Assembly (NCBI GenBank): GCA_019239775.1
Contig: JAFAZN010000184.1
Span: forward strand, 1 to 32,910
Source of the DNA: Chloroflexota bacterium
GTDB lineage: Bacteria > Chloroflexota > UBA6077 > CF-72
DNA length: 32,910 nucleotides
Direction: 5' to 3'
This document shows positions 7,506 through 16,040 of the stretch, piece by piece. Every line of letters begins with the position of its first letter. Positions within the stretch are counted from its first letter, which is position 1. A program made the position numbers and the translations under genes. The notes beneath the pieces were generated by a model, which searched no databases, was not told the origin of the DNA, and saw nothing but the letters and a program-made list of their open reading frames with translations.

Positions 7506-8411
7506 ATGACTGATGCTGTTGTTCCCGATATTTCGCGCGTCATGGACGCGCTGGCCCCTGAGCAGACGCAAATGCTCGATCACTGGGCCGACCAGCTCCA
7601 GGAGCTGCTCAATACCGCCGTCTCGCAGGGCGGCCCCGCTGCGCGGCGGGTCAAGAACTGGCTGAATGGCGTCTGGCTGGGGCATCCGCTGCACCCGGCG
7701 CTGACTGATGCCGCCATCGGCGCGTGGTCGACTGGCGCGGTCCTCGACCTGGTCGGCGCTTCACGCGAAGCCGACGCCGCGATGACCGTCGGCGTGCTGG
7801 CGGCGGTGCCGACTGCCCTCGCGGGCGCTGCCGACTGGGCGGACACCTCCGAGGAGCAGCGACGTATCGGCTTGATCCACGCGCTGCTGAACTCGGCGGC
7901 CCTTGTCCTGATGCTCGGCTCGCTCTTCGCCCGGCGCGGCAACCAGCGCGGCCTGGGGATTGGCCTCTCCACACTTGGCCTTTCGCTGACGTCAATCTCG
8001 GCGTGGTTGGGTGGCGAGTTGGTCTATCGCTTTGGCACCGCGGTCAGCCGCATCGCCTTCGAGCCCCGTGTCGACGAGTTCGTCGCGGTCACGCCTGTGA
8101 CCGCCCTTGTGGAGGGCAAGCTCACGCAGGTGGAGGCCACCGTGGACGGCCAGAAAGTCCCGGTGGTGCTGCTCAAGCGCGGCAATCTGATCAGCGCGAT
8201 CAGCGCGACGTGCCCGCACTGGGGTGGTCCGCTGGCCGACGGCAAAGTGGTTGAGTGCGCCGATGGCGCAACCGCCGTTGAGTGCCCGTGGCACGCGTCG
8301 CAGTTCACCCTGGACGACGGCAAGGTGTGCCAAGGCCCCGCCGCCACGCCCGTCACGAGCTACGAAGTGCGACTGCGCGCAGGCCAGGTGGAGGTGCGCC
8401 GCCGCGGGTAA
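7506..8411 (+). CDS. DUF2231 membrane protein with C-terminal Rieske 2Fe-2S domain
   Basis: A 301-residue fusion. The first half is a DUF2231 domain with the motif HPLHPALTD (60-68) and about four hydrophobic helices (roughly 68-86, 92-110, 122-142, 149-172). The second half, from about residue 190, is a Rieske domain with ligands in CPHWGG (Cys236, His238) and CPWHASQF (Cys260, His263), binding one 2Fe-2S cluster. The spacing is normal, so it should be redox active. The same fusion occurs in Actinobacteria and Chloroflexota as a membrane electron-transfer protein of unknown partner. It is divergent from the DUF4352-like gene, and only 32 bases separate it from the CHAT gene. No ribosome-binding site is evident. 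Confidence 0.88.
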   Translation: MTDAVVPDISRVMDALAPEQTQMLDHWADQLQELLNTAVSQGGPAARRVKNWLNGVWLGHPLHPALTDAAIGAWSTGAVLDLVGASREADAAMTVGVLAAVPTALAGAADWADTSEEQRRIGLIHALLNSAALVLMLGSLFARRGNQRGLGIGLSTLGLSLTSISAWLGGELVYRFGTAVSRIAFEPRVDEFVAVTPVTALVEGKLTQVEATVDGQKVPVVLLKRGNLISAISATCPHWGGPLADGKVVECADGATAVECPWHASQFTLDDGKVCQGPAATPVTSYEVRLRAGQVEVRRRG

Positions 8412-8429
8412 CGTTAGTAATCTAAGCCG

Positions 8430-8435
8430 TACACT
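8430..8435 (+). promoter_or_regulatory. Candidate -10 box for a leaderless CHAT transcript
   Basis: TACACT lies 8 bases before the GTG start at 8444 and no Shine-Dalgarno sequence intervenes. It implies the CHAT-subtilase pair can be transcribed independently of the Rieske gene. No clear -35 is seen. Confidence 0.4.
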
Positions 8436-8443
8436 TCGCGAGC

Positions 8444-11182
8444 GTGCCGCAGCAGGCGCAGCGACGGGCATTGATCAAGCTCGCCGCGCAACTCAAAGCC
8501 GAAGCCGAACGCCAGCTGAACGTCAATTCTGAGCAATCGCTGGCCATCGCGGATCAGATCTTCAACCTCGGGACCGAGGAAGGCATCCGCGCGCTCGGGA
8601 CACTTGCTCGAGCCGACGCCCTGCGCGAGCTAGGCCGCTACGCCGAGGCCGCACTGGCGTACGCAGACGCAGCCAGCCTGTTTCGGAGCGCGGGCGACGA
8701 CGTCGGCTGGGCGCGCACCCGCATCGGGGCGACGTTCAACGCGCGCTACGCGGGCGATCACGCCCAGATCCTGGCGGACGTCGACGATGCGCGCCGCATC
8801 CTCACCGAGAACGCACTGTGGCTGCGGCTGACCCGGCTGGAGAACCACACCGGCGGCCTGCTCTCGGGCCTGGGCCGTCCCGAGGAGGCCCTCGCAGCAC
8901 ACCGCCGCGCACTGGAGGCAGCCGAACGGCTCGAGCCGCGCAATGAACTGCTCGAAGCTGAGGTGCTGGGCACGCTGGCGCTGGCCTACTACCAGGTGGA
9001 CGACTTCGAAACAGCGGAAGCGCTCAACACCCGGGCGACGGCCGTCTTCGAGCGCGAAGGCAAATTGGAGCTGGCCGCGCGTATGCGGCGAAACTTCGCC
9101 CGATTCGCGGCCGGTCGCGGTGACTACAGCAAAGCGCTCGCCGCGGTGTTACCTGGTCGACGCACGCTGCTGGAGTTGGAGCGCATCGATGCAGCGGCCC
9201 ATCTCGGCCAGGTCGGCGTCGACTGTTTGATCCGCCTGGGTCGGCCAGCTGAAGCCGCCGAACTTGCCACGTTGGTTGAAACCGAATTCGAGTCGGTCGG
9301 CGGACGCATTGAGGCGGCCGCTACGCACGGCCTGCACGCCGTGGCGCTTGCGCAGCTGGGCCAGGCCGAGGCTGCGCTCGTTCAACTTCAGCAAGCCGAG
9401 GTGTTGTTCGGCGTCGCCAACTGGGACGCCGGGCCGTCCAACGTGCGCCTCGGTCGCGCCGTCGTGCTTGGCGAGACTGGCCGCTGGCGCGAAGCCCTGG
9501 CCGAAGCCGAAACCGTGCGTGACGAGCTCCGTCTTCGCGGCTCAGTGGTGCGCGCCGTACAGGCCGACCTGGTCCGCGCGCGTGCCTTGCGCGCACTCGG
9601 CGAGCCTCACGCGGCGGCCGCGGCTGCCCGCGAAGCGCTCGACCTGGCGAGCAACCGCCTGCTGCCGTGGCTCAGTTATCACGCCTGGCGCCTCCTGGGC
9701 GAGCTCGCCCGCGACACAGGCGATGAGGCTGGTGCGCTGCGAGCGTTCGTCGAAGCGATCGCCAACCTCGAACAGGTCCAGGGCCGCATTTTGACCGAGT
9801 ACCGCGCCACGTTTCTCGCCGATAAAGCTGACGTCTTCGAGGCGGCGGTCGATCTCCTGCTGCGCCGTGATGAGGTCGAGCAAGCCTTCAACATGGTCGA
9901 GCGCGCCAAGTCGCGCGCCCTGGTCGATGCACTGGCCGGCGGACTGGACATTCGCATTCGCCCGATCTCGCCCCAACAGGCCAAGTTGGCTGTCGAGCTG
10001 GCCGGCCTGAGACGCAAGCACGACGCGCTGGTCGAACAGCCAGAGGCCGATGGAGAGCTGCGCGCGCTCGAAGGCCGCATTACGCGCATCCTCGAAGAGC
10101 TGCGACTCGCCGGTGCGCCCGACCTGGAGCGGCTGAGCCTACTCGAAGGCCGCGTGTATTCGCCCCAGGCTCAGCTCGGGGCGCGCACGGCTCTCCTCGA
10201 ATTCTTCCGCATTGGCCACGATCTCGCCCTGTTTGTGATGGACGGCCAGTCGCTCCGCGCGGTGCGGCTCAGCGGCGCGTTACCTCGCCTGTATCGGCTG
10301 CAGACGCCGCTTCGACTCAACCTCGACGCGGCGATTGAAGAGCCGCATCAGCGCAGCAAACTCGAGCCGAACGCGCGTGCGTTGCTGCAGCGCACCTACG
10401 ACGTCCTGCTGCGACCAGTCCGAGGTTGGCTGGACGCCTATGACCGGCTCATCGTGGTGCCGCACGGACGTCTGCACCAGCTCCCGTTCGGCGCGCTGCA
10501 TGATGGCGACGGCTACCTGATCGAGCGCTTCGAAATCGCGACGGCGCCGTCGGCTAGCTCGCTGACCTTCTGTTTGCGGCCGCGCCACCGAGTTGGCCAG
10601 CACGTGCTGGTTGGCGGCCACAGCGCGGATGGCTCGCTGCCAGGAGCAATCGAGGAAGCCAGGGCCGTGGCAAACCTGTATGGCGACAGTGCCGAGCTGC
10701 TGCTCGAGGACCAGCTCACGCTGGACTCCCTGAAAGGGCGCGCGCGCGAGGCTGACCTGATCCACCTGGCGGCACACGGTGTCTCGCGGCTCGATGCGCC
10801 CCTGTTTTCACATCTGCGTCTAGCCGACGGCCGCCAGACGGCTCTGGATTGCTTCGACCTGGAGCTTGACGCGTACCTGGTCACCCTCAGCGCCTGCGAA
10901 TCAGGGACAGGCGCGGTTTCCGCTGGTGATGAGCAACTCGGGCTGCCACGCGCGTTTCTCTATGCGGGCGCTCGCGCGGTCATCCACAGTTTGTGGCGTA
11001 TTGACGATCGGTTCACGCGTACGCTGATGGAGCGCTTTTACTCTGAGTTGAAAGCTGGCCGCGGACGAGCCGCCGCGCTGCGGATCGCGCAGCTCGAGCA
11101 ACTCCACGGCGGCACCGTTCTACATCCTTTCCTGTGGGCGCCGCTGTCACTCGTGGGCGATTGGCGCGAGGAGACCACCTGA
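8444..11182 (+). CDS. TPR-repeat CHAT-domain caspase-like protease
   Basis: A 912-residue protein. Residues about 40-460 are Ala/Leu/Glu-rich helical hairpins typical of tetratricopeptide repeats (for example LARADALRELGRYAEAALAY), a sensing or docking scaffold. A linker helix region (about 460-560) follows, then a CHAT domain (about 570-908). CHAT is the clan CD branch that includes separase and the TPR-CHAT protein of type III-E CRISPR. The catalytic dyad is intact: His778 in LIHLAAHG and Cys818 in VTLSACESGTG, with the following AGARAVIHSLW strand and GRGRAAALRIAQ helix. No signal peptide or membrane helix is seen, so it should be cytosolic. The GTG start is chosen from the TACACT box eight bases upstream. 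Its stop overlaps the ATG of the subtilase by one base, implying translational coupling. The trigger and substrate are unknown. Confidence 0.9.
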   Translation: MPQQAQRRALIKLAAQLKAEAERQLNVNSEQSLAIADQIFNLGTEEGIRALGTLARADALRELGRYAEAALAYADAASLFRSAGDDVGWARTRIGATFNARYAGDHAQILADVDDARRILTENALWLRLTRLENHTGGLLSGLGRPEEALAAHRRALEAAERLEPRNELLEAEVLGTLALAYYQVDDFETAEALNTRATAVFEREGKLELAARMRRNFARFAAGRGDYSKALAAVLPGRRTLLELERIDAAAHLGQVGVDCLIRLGRPAEAAELATLVETEFESVGGRIEAAATHGLHAVALAQLGQAEAALVQLQQAEVLFGVANWDAGPSNVRLGRAVVLGETGRWREALAEAETVRDELRLRGSVVRAVQADLVRARALRALGEPHAAAAAAREALDLASNRLLPWLSYHAWRLLGELARDTGDEAGALRAFVEAIANLEQVQGRILTEYRATFLADKADVFEAAVDLLLRRDEVEQAFNMVERAKSRALVDALAGGLDIRIRPISPQQAKLAVELAGLRRKHDALVEQPEADGELRALEGRITRILEELRLAGAPDLERLSLLEGRVYSPQAQLGARTALLEFFRIGHDLALFVMDGQSLRAVRLSGALPRLYRLQTPLRLNLDAAIEEPHQRSKLEPNARALLQRTYDVLLRPVRGWLDAYDRLIVVPHGRLHQLPFGALHDGDGYLIERFEIATAPSASSLTFCLRPRHRVGQHVLVGGHSADGSLPGAIEEARAVANLYGDSAELLLEDQLTLDSLKGRAREADLIHLAAHGVSRLDAPLFSHLRLADGRQTALDCFDLELDAYLVTLSACESGTGAVSAGDEQLGLPRAFLYAGARAVIHSLWRIDDRFTRTLMERFYSELKAGRGRAAALRIAQLEQLHGGTVLHPFLWAPLSLVGDWREETT
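11168..11173 (+). promoter_or_regulatory. Shine-Dalgarno sequence that sets the subtilase start
   Basis: GAGGAG lies eight bases before the ATG at 11182, inside the last codons of the CHAT gene. It rules in favour of 11182 over an upstream in-frame GTG at 11134. Confidence 0.75.
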
Positions 11183-12714
11183 TGCAAAGCCCCGTTTCGC
11201 AGGGCGTCGATTGGTTTCACGCCGGCGAGATCGTTGTGATCGCTCGCGCCGCGCGCAACGTGGCGGACGAAGCGAGCCTCCAGCGCACGCTGGGTGAGCT
11301 GCTGTCGCACCACTCAGGCGGACAACTGCCCAATGGCGCCGATGCGCTCCGCACGATCGTGTTCGACGCGCCGAACGAGGACACCGCGTTGGTGTTCGCG
11401 TTCCAGAAGCTCGCTTCAACCAACGACGTGCTGCACGTGAAGAGCGCCGTTGAAGCGCTGCACCCCAACGTTCACGCGATGCACACGAACGACGTGGAAG
11501 TGCTCGGCATCATGCCGCACTGGCATATCCGCGCACACGAGATGGCCGGTGGTGGCAGTCCGGGCTCGCTACCGGCGCCCGTGCAACCTGATAAGGTGCG
11601 CCGCGATCGCCGCTGGCGTTACGCGCCTCGACCTGACGTGTTTCAGCCCGTGGACGGCGGCACTCCCGTGCCGGTCGCGGTGCTCGATACGCGCATCGAC
11701 CTGGCGCAGGTGGCGCAGTTCGATGGCAACGAGCAGCTGCGTGAAGCGGTCGATTGGCTACGCTCGCACGAGCAATCACCAGGGGACCTGAACCACAGGG
11801 AATGGACTGAAGTCGCAAAGCACCACACCGAGGGCGATGAGCCCAAATACGTGATGGCCGATCACGCGCTATTCGTGGCGGGCCTTATTCACGGTCTGGC
11901 GGCCGAGACACCCGTGTCATTGATGCCCGTGTTGGACGAGTACGGCGTCGGCGATCTCTCGCTGTTGCTCGCCGCTCTGCGCGAGCTCCTCGATCGCAAG
12001 TCGGCGACGGCCCCGCTCATCGTCAACCTGAGTCTCGGCTTCCGGCCACACCCGGCCCATCTCGTCGCAGCCTGGCACGGCCTCGACTTGCCCGGCATCA
12101 ACACGACCTACGCACCCAACTACGTACTGCGTGATTCAAAGCGGGATTGGTCCTGGGTGCGGCGAAACGGTCATGCGGTCAAGCAACAGGCCGACCTGCT
12201 TCAGGCGGGCCTCAGTGAGTTGGGCCACTACCTCAGCCTCAACAACTGCCTTGTGGTGGCTGCCGCTGGCAACGATTCTGAAGCTGGCGCAGTGCGCCTG
12301 GACCCACGCTTGCCAGCGAGGTTCGAAACGGTGCTCGGCGTTGCCGCGACCGCTCTCGATCCCACGCGAGCAGCCTCGTACTCGAATGTTGGCGACGAGC
12401 AGCGCCGCGGTGACCACGTCGCCACGTTTGGGGGTGAACGCGGCTCAGGCTGGGAGCCGATTGATGGCGTGATGGGTCTCTATTCGGGCGCGTTTCCTTC
12501 GGGCGATGTGAACACGACCGGCTGGGCGTACTGGTCGGGTACGTCCTTCGCAACCGCGCTGGTTTCAGGCATGGCCGCCAACGCGTGGGCGCGCAAGCCA
12601 ACTGCGCACGCCAGTGAGATCCTGGCGGATATCCACGAGGCCGCGCTAACCGCAGGCCCCTACATCACCGAGCTGCGCACGCCCTCTATCGAAGTCCACG
12701 GCGCCTGGACTTAG
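11182..12714 (+). CDS. Cytosolic S8 (subtilisin-like) serine protease paired with CHAT
   Basis: A 510-residue protein with a complete subtilase triad: Asp169 (VAVLDTRID), His228 (ADHALFVAGLIHG), the oxyanion Asn364 (VVAAAGNDSEAG) and Ser455 (WSGTSFATALVSG). The usual HGTHVAG is altered to HALFVAG, but the His is kept. There is no signal peptide and no transmembrane helix, unusual for a subtilase and consistent with action inside the cell. Residues 1-120 form an extra N-terminal domain (FDAPNEDTALVFAFQKLAS and VHAMHTNDVEVLGIMPHWH), possibly a propeptide-like inhibitor or recognition module; I do not recognise it. An insert of about 50 residues separates the Asp and His motifs. The ATG overlaps the CHAT stop (TGATG) and has a strong ribosome-binding site. 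The pair probably acts together, for instance one protease activating the other. Confidence 0.9.
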   Translation: MQSPVSQGVDWFHAGEIVVIARAARNVADEASLQRTLGELLSHHSGGQLPNGADALRTIVFDAPNEDTALVFAFQKLASTNDVLHVKSAVEALHPNVHAMHTNDVEVLGIMPHWHIRAHEMAGGGSPGSLPAPVQPDKVRRDRRWRYAPRPDVFQPVDGGTPVPVAVLDTRIDLAQVAQFDGNEQLREAVDWLRSHEQSPGDLNHREWTEVAKHHTEGDEPKYVMADHALFVAGLIHGLAAETPVSLMPVLDEYGVGDLSLLLAALRELLDRKSATAPLIVNLSLGFRPHPAHLVAAWHGLDLPGINTTYAPNYVLRDSKRDWSWVRRNGHAVKQQADLLQAGLSELGHYLSLNNCLVVAAAGNDSEAGAVRLDPRLPARFETVLGVAATALDPTRAASYSNVGDEQRRGDHVATFGGERGSGWEPIDGVMGLYSGAFPSGDVNTTGWAYWSGTSFATALVSGMAANAWARKPTAHASEILADIHEAALTAGPYITELRTPSIEVHGAWT

Positions 12715-12723
12715 TGCCGCTGT

Positions 12724-12874
12724 CTCCCCACGGAGTGATGTCACCCACGAACTGAGGTCTCACCACGGGAGTGATAGCAACCCACGGAAGTGACTCCTCA
12801 CCGGAGGGGTTCCTTACGGAGTGATGCAACCCACGGAAGTGACTCTTCACCGCAGGTGGTTCCTCACGGCGGGG
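12724..12874 (+). repeat. Intergenic degenerate tandem repeat between convergent genes (cluster 2)
   Basis: Nine units of 14-19 bases built on CCCACGGAGTGATG fill the whole space between the subtilase stop and the OpgC-like stop. A 49-base higher-order repeat is visible: CAACCCACGGAAGTGACTC at 12778 recurs exactly at 12827, each copy followed by related units. Short self-complementary parts occur, such as GGAA/TTCC enclosing CTCC/GGAG at 12786-12813. The core matches cluster 1. Confidence 0.88.
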
Positions 12875-14092
12875 TCAGTTCGGCACGATGCCGAATAGGA
12901 CTCGGCGTTTCACCAGGCCCCAAAGCAGCAGCACCACGGCCACTTGCAACACGACGTTGAAGAGCTCTTCAGGCAGTTCAGCCGGCAGGTTCGCCAGCAT
13001 TGGCGCCAGGTTGTAGACCAGCACGATGAGAAAGAAGTGGACGATGTAGCAATAGAGCGCCGCCTGGCCTAGCGGCAGCATCAGCCAGCCCAGGCCACGG
13101 CGCAGCGGCACCCAGAGGTATGTGGCGCAGGTGTAGGCCACAATCGCCACCGAGAGGAACGCGACTAGTCGCGCAGGCCGCAGCGCGACCTTAAAGAAGG
13201 ACTCGTCCAGCACGTTCGGGTCGATATCGAAGAAGCCGTTTTCGGCGCCCCAGGCGAGCGAGATGAGGCCCAGTGTGATCGCCAGCCCAATGGCCACGAG
13301 CACGACGCGCACGCGGCGAAATCGCTGCAGCCAGGACGTCAACGCGCCGCGGTAAAACCCCAACACGTGCCCTGTCACGAATAGGACCTGCCATGCGGCG
13401 ATCGGGAAATTCTCGCCATGGCGGATGTACCAGGGGACCGCGGCTTCTTCGGGATACACCTGGTAGATCAGCCACAACAGCCACGATGGGATCAGCACCA
13501 CCCACCACTCGCCGATCGACAGCATGAGCAGGATCAGCGGTGCCACCAGCAGCAGGATCGTGTACATCGCCAAGATGTCCGTGCCGTGATAGGTGTAGTG
13601 CAGCGTGACGGCGGCGACGACGATCTCCTGCCAGCTGTCGATGCCCAGGCCGAAGTCGCGACCAGTCCAGAGCGCGATGTCGGTGTACAGGTAGAGCGCT
13701 GAGAAGATCAGCGTCATCGCCACGGTGGCCAGGTACAACGTGCGCGCCCGGCGCAACGCGTCACCCATCGCGGCGGGCAAGCCGGATCGATCGCGCTTGG
13801 CGCGATACGCCTGGCCCATGATGAAGCCGCTGATGAAGATGAAGCCTTCAGCTGCCGAGACGTAGAAGCGATTGCCGCCTGTGATCGCGTACAGCCAGGA
13901 GTCGCCACCAAAGTGGTCGACCACCATCGCGAAGATGCAGAACCCGCGCAACAGGTCCACGCGCAGGTCGCGTCGATTCGCGAAGTCGGCCGTGTTGTAG
14001 TAGTTGAGCGCCCGCAAACGCTGCAGCACAGCCGCCGACCAGCCGGTCGTAGCCTGCCTTGGAACTGGCGGTGCAACGGTTGTGCTACTCAT
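12875..14092 (-). CDS. OpgC-family multi-pass membrane acyltransferase-like protein
   Basis: A 405-residue polytopic membrane protein with about ten hydrophobic segments. The N-terminal DLLRGFCIFAMVVDHFGG (46-63) and the SAAEGFIFISGFIMGQAYR segment are the marks of the OpgC family (PF10129), related to acyltransferase 3 proteins. In Proteobacteria OpgC adds succinyl groups to periplasmic glucans; in this lineage the acceptor is unknown and may be a surface polysaccharide. The first 40 residues are cytosolic. It reads towards the subtilase across the cluster 2 repeats and lies 53 bases downstream of the aminotransferase gene on the same strand. The start lacks a good ribosome-binding site. Confidence 0.85.
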   Translation of the reverse strand: MSSTTVAPPVPRQATTGWSAAVLQRLRALNYYNTADFANRRDLRVDLLRGFCIFAMVVDHFGGDSWLYAITGGNRFYVSAAEGFIFISGFIMGQAYRAKRDRSGLPAAMGDALRRARTLYLATVAMTLIFSALYLYTDIALWTGRDFGLGIDSWQEIVVAAVTLHYTYHGTDILAMYTILLLVAPLILLMLSIGEWWVVLIPSWLLWLIYQVYPEEAAVPWYIRHGENFPIAAWQVLFVTGHVLGFYRGALTSWLQRFRRVRVVLVAIGLAITLGLISLAWGAENGFFDIDPNVLDESFFKVALRPARLVAFLSVAIVAYTCATYLWVPLRRGLGWLMLPLGQAALYCYIVHFFLIVLVYNLAPMLANLPAELPEELFNVVLQVAVVLLLWGLVKRRVLFGIVPN

Positions 14093-14145
14093 GCGCCCAC
14101 CGCGACCACACCTCTATTGTGCGGCCGACACGTGTTACCGAACTG

Positions 14146-15348
14146 TTAAACGCAGCGCTTTACCGCGTCTAGCAGCCGCTCGACGTCGGCGCGCGTGTTG
14201 TAGCCCTGGATCGAGATGCGCAGACACGGTGTGTCACCCCAATGGCCGGATGGGATCTCCACGCGGTGCTCGTCATACAGGCGGCGCTTCAGCTCCTCCG
14301 CGTTAGTGCCAGGCGGGAGCGGCAGCGTCGCCATCTGGGAGAACCAGCGCGGATCATCGGCTACCAGGGGCTGGACGCCGGTCAGCTCGGCCATGCCCAT
14401 GCGCGCCAGCCGCACCAGCTCATGGCACTCCTGACGCACCGTTGGCCAGTCACGTTGTTGTTGAAACGCAAATGCGTCTGGCGCCGCCAGGTACGCCGCT
14501 GGATCGTGCGTTGCCTGCCGCTGCAGCGCATCGATGAACGGCGTTGACCACGGGTCGCGCGGCCGCCAACCCCAACTGATGACCAGTGGTTCGACCAGCG
14601 ACTGCACCTCGGGACGCACGTACAGGAAGCCTGCGCCTTTCGGCGCCATGGCCCATTTGTGGAGGTTGCCACCGTAGAAGTCGACGCCCATGGCCGTGAG
14701 GTCGAGATCGATCTGGCCTGGCGCATGGGCTCCGTCGATGACCGTCCAGATGCCACGCTCTCGCGCGCGCTGGATCAGCGGCTCAACTGGAAGCCTGATA
14801 GCCGTCGGCGACGTGATGTGGCTGAGGAACAGGACCCTGGTGCGCTCCGTAACGCCTTCCCAGACTCTTTCGACCACCTCTTCTGGGTCGCTCAAAGGTG
14901 TGGGAAGGTGCTGCATCTTGATGCTCGCGCCGGTCTTTTCGGTGACGAAGGTCCAGGTGCGCTCGAGGGCGCCGTACTCGTGGTTCGCGGTCAGGATTTC
15001 ATCTTGTGGTTGAAGCGGTAACGATCGTGCGACGACATTCAGAGCACTGGTGACGTTGGGCAGGTAGACCACGTCGTCGGCCTGAACGTTGAGGTACCGG
15101 CCGAGCTTCTGACGCGCTTCCGCCAGCAGGTCGCGTTGGCGGCGGCCAAGAAACTCCACCGGTCGACATTCTAGTTCGCGCTGCCAGGCCTGATAGCGCT
15201 CGAACACCGGCCGCGGGCACGCGCCGAACGAGCCGTGGTTTAGAAAGACAACCTCGGGGTCGAGCAGAAACTCCTCGCGCAGCGCTACATGCCGTGCCTC
15301 GGCCGCGTCGTCGTAGGCGACCGCGCCGCTTACGGAGAGGGAATTCAT
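14146..15348 (-). CDS. Class V aminotransferase (isopenicillin-N epimerase-like PLP enzyme)
   Basis: A 400-residue fold-type I PLP enzyme. FLNHGSFGACP (35-45) is typical of the isopenicillin N epimerase-like and cysteine desulfurase-like branch; VIDGAHAPG holds Asp205, which pairs with the pyridine nitrogen, and GGNLHKW holds Lys231, the Schiff-base lysine. The end DTPCLRISIQGYNT is the usual C-terminal strand. The frame stays open upstream with possible starts at 15381 (ATG) and 15417 (TTG), but the ATG at 15348 is chosen because a TAGTCT box lies eight bases upstream and the length fits the family. The reaction (epimerase, aminotransferase or desulfurase-like) cannot be decided from sequence alone. 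Confidence 0.87.
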   Translation of the reverse strand: MNSLSVSGAVAYDDAAEARHVALREEFLLDPEVVFLNHGSFGACPRPVFERYQAWQRELECRPVEFLGRRQRDLLAEARQKLGRYLNVQADDVVYLPNVTSALNVVARSLPLQPQDEILTANHEYGALERTWTFVTEKTGASIKMQHLPTPLSDPEEVVERVWEGVTERTRVLFLSHITSPTAIRLPVEPLIQRARERGIWTVIDGAHAPGQIDLDLTAMGVDFYGGNLHKWAMAPKGAGFLYVRPEVQSLVEPLVISWGWRPRDPWSTPFIDALQRQATHDPAAYLAAPDAFAFQQQRDWPTVRQECHELVRLARMGMAELTGVQPLVADDPRWFSQMATLPLPPGTNAEELKRRLYDEHRVEIPSGHWGDTPCLRISIQGYNTRADVERLLDAVKRCV

Positions 15349-15356
15349 CGAGGTAC

Positions 15357-15362
15357 AGACTA
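15357..15362 (-). promoter_or_regulatory. Candidate -10 box for a leaderless aminotransferase transcript
   Basis: TAGTCT on the minus strand ends eight bases before the ATG at 15348, with no Shine-Dalgarno sequence between. It shares the intergenic space with the divergent sigma factor gene. Confidence 0.4.
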
Positions 15363-15449
15363 TCGGGCACGAAGCATCCATTGCGGCGTTTCGGGCGTCT
15401 GCACCGCGGGCCTGCAACGACTGGGGCGTATCGTGTGTTGAACCAGTCG

Positions 15450-16040
15450 ATGAGCGATGAGCACAGCCTGCCGGGCCGCCTTGCGGCAGACCTCGACGGG
15501 CACTTCGAAGAGCTCGTGCGGACCTTTCAGGACCGCCTCTATGGCTTCACTCTGCGGCTTACGAGCAGTCCGCAAGATGCCGAAGAGTCCGCCCAGGACA
15601 CCTTCGTGCGCGCATACCGCGCACTGCAGCGCTATCCAAAAGAGCGCATTGCCACGATCAAGCTGAAAGCCTGGCTGTACCAGATCGCGCTGAACGTGGT
15701 GCGCAATCGCGTTCGCCGCGGTCGCCTCACACAGGTGACCCTCGACGCGCCAGTTTCTGACAGTCTGGCCAGTGACGCCCGAGAGGACCACCCAGACCAG
15801 GTGGTGATCGGTGTCGAGGGGCAGGCCCGCATGGCGAACGCGCTACAGAAGCTGCCGGAGCGGTACGCCACCGCGGTTGTGCTGCGCCACGTCCAGGGAC
15901 TCTCGTATGAAGAGGCCGGTCAGGTACTGGGCCAACCAGTTGGCACGACAAAGTCCGACGTCCATCGCGGCCTGCGCCTGCTGCGCGCCGCGCTCGAACC
16001 TGAATTGGAGTTGGATCCAGTGGGGGAACCAATCGCATGA
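15450..16040 (+). CDS. ECF-type RNA polymerase sigma factor
   Basis: A 196-residue sigma-70 family protein with only regions 2 and 4. Region 2 (about 19-90) includes LRLTSSPQDAEESAQDTFVRAY and AWLYQIALNVVRNRVRRGR, the core-binding and -10 recognition parts; region 4 (about 128-183) includes LPERYATAVVLRHVQGLSYEEA and the helix-turn-helix GTTKSDVHRGLRLLR. The frame is open upstream, but that part is Arg-rich and antisense to the aminotransferase, so the ATG at 15450 is used. It overlaps the next gene by four bases (ATGA). ECF genes are normally followed by an anti-sigma factor; here a DNA alkylation repair protein occupies that place. The signal it answers is unknown, alkylation damage being an obvious guess. 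Confidence 0.9.
   Translation: MSDEHSLPGRLAADLDGHFEELVRTFQDRLYGFTLRLTSSPQDAEESAQDTFVRAYRALQRYPKERIATIKLKAWLYQIALNVVRNRVRRGRLTQVTLDAPVSDSLASDAREDHPDQVVIGVEGQARMANALQKLPERYATAVVLRHVQGLSYEEAGQVLGQPVGTTKSDVHRGLRLLRAALEPELELDPVGEPIA

Noticed and set aside
11134..11181. Start of the subtilase at the upstream GTG (11134)
   Set aside because: A strong GAGGAG lies eight bases before the ATG at 11182, which also overlaps the CHAT stop, the usual coupled arrangement.
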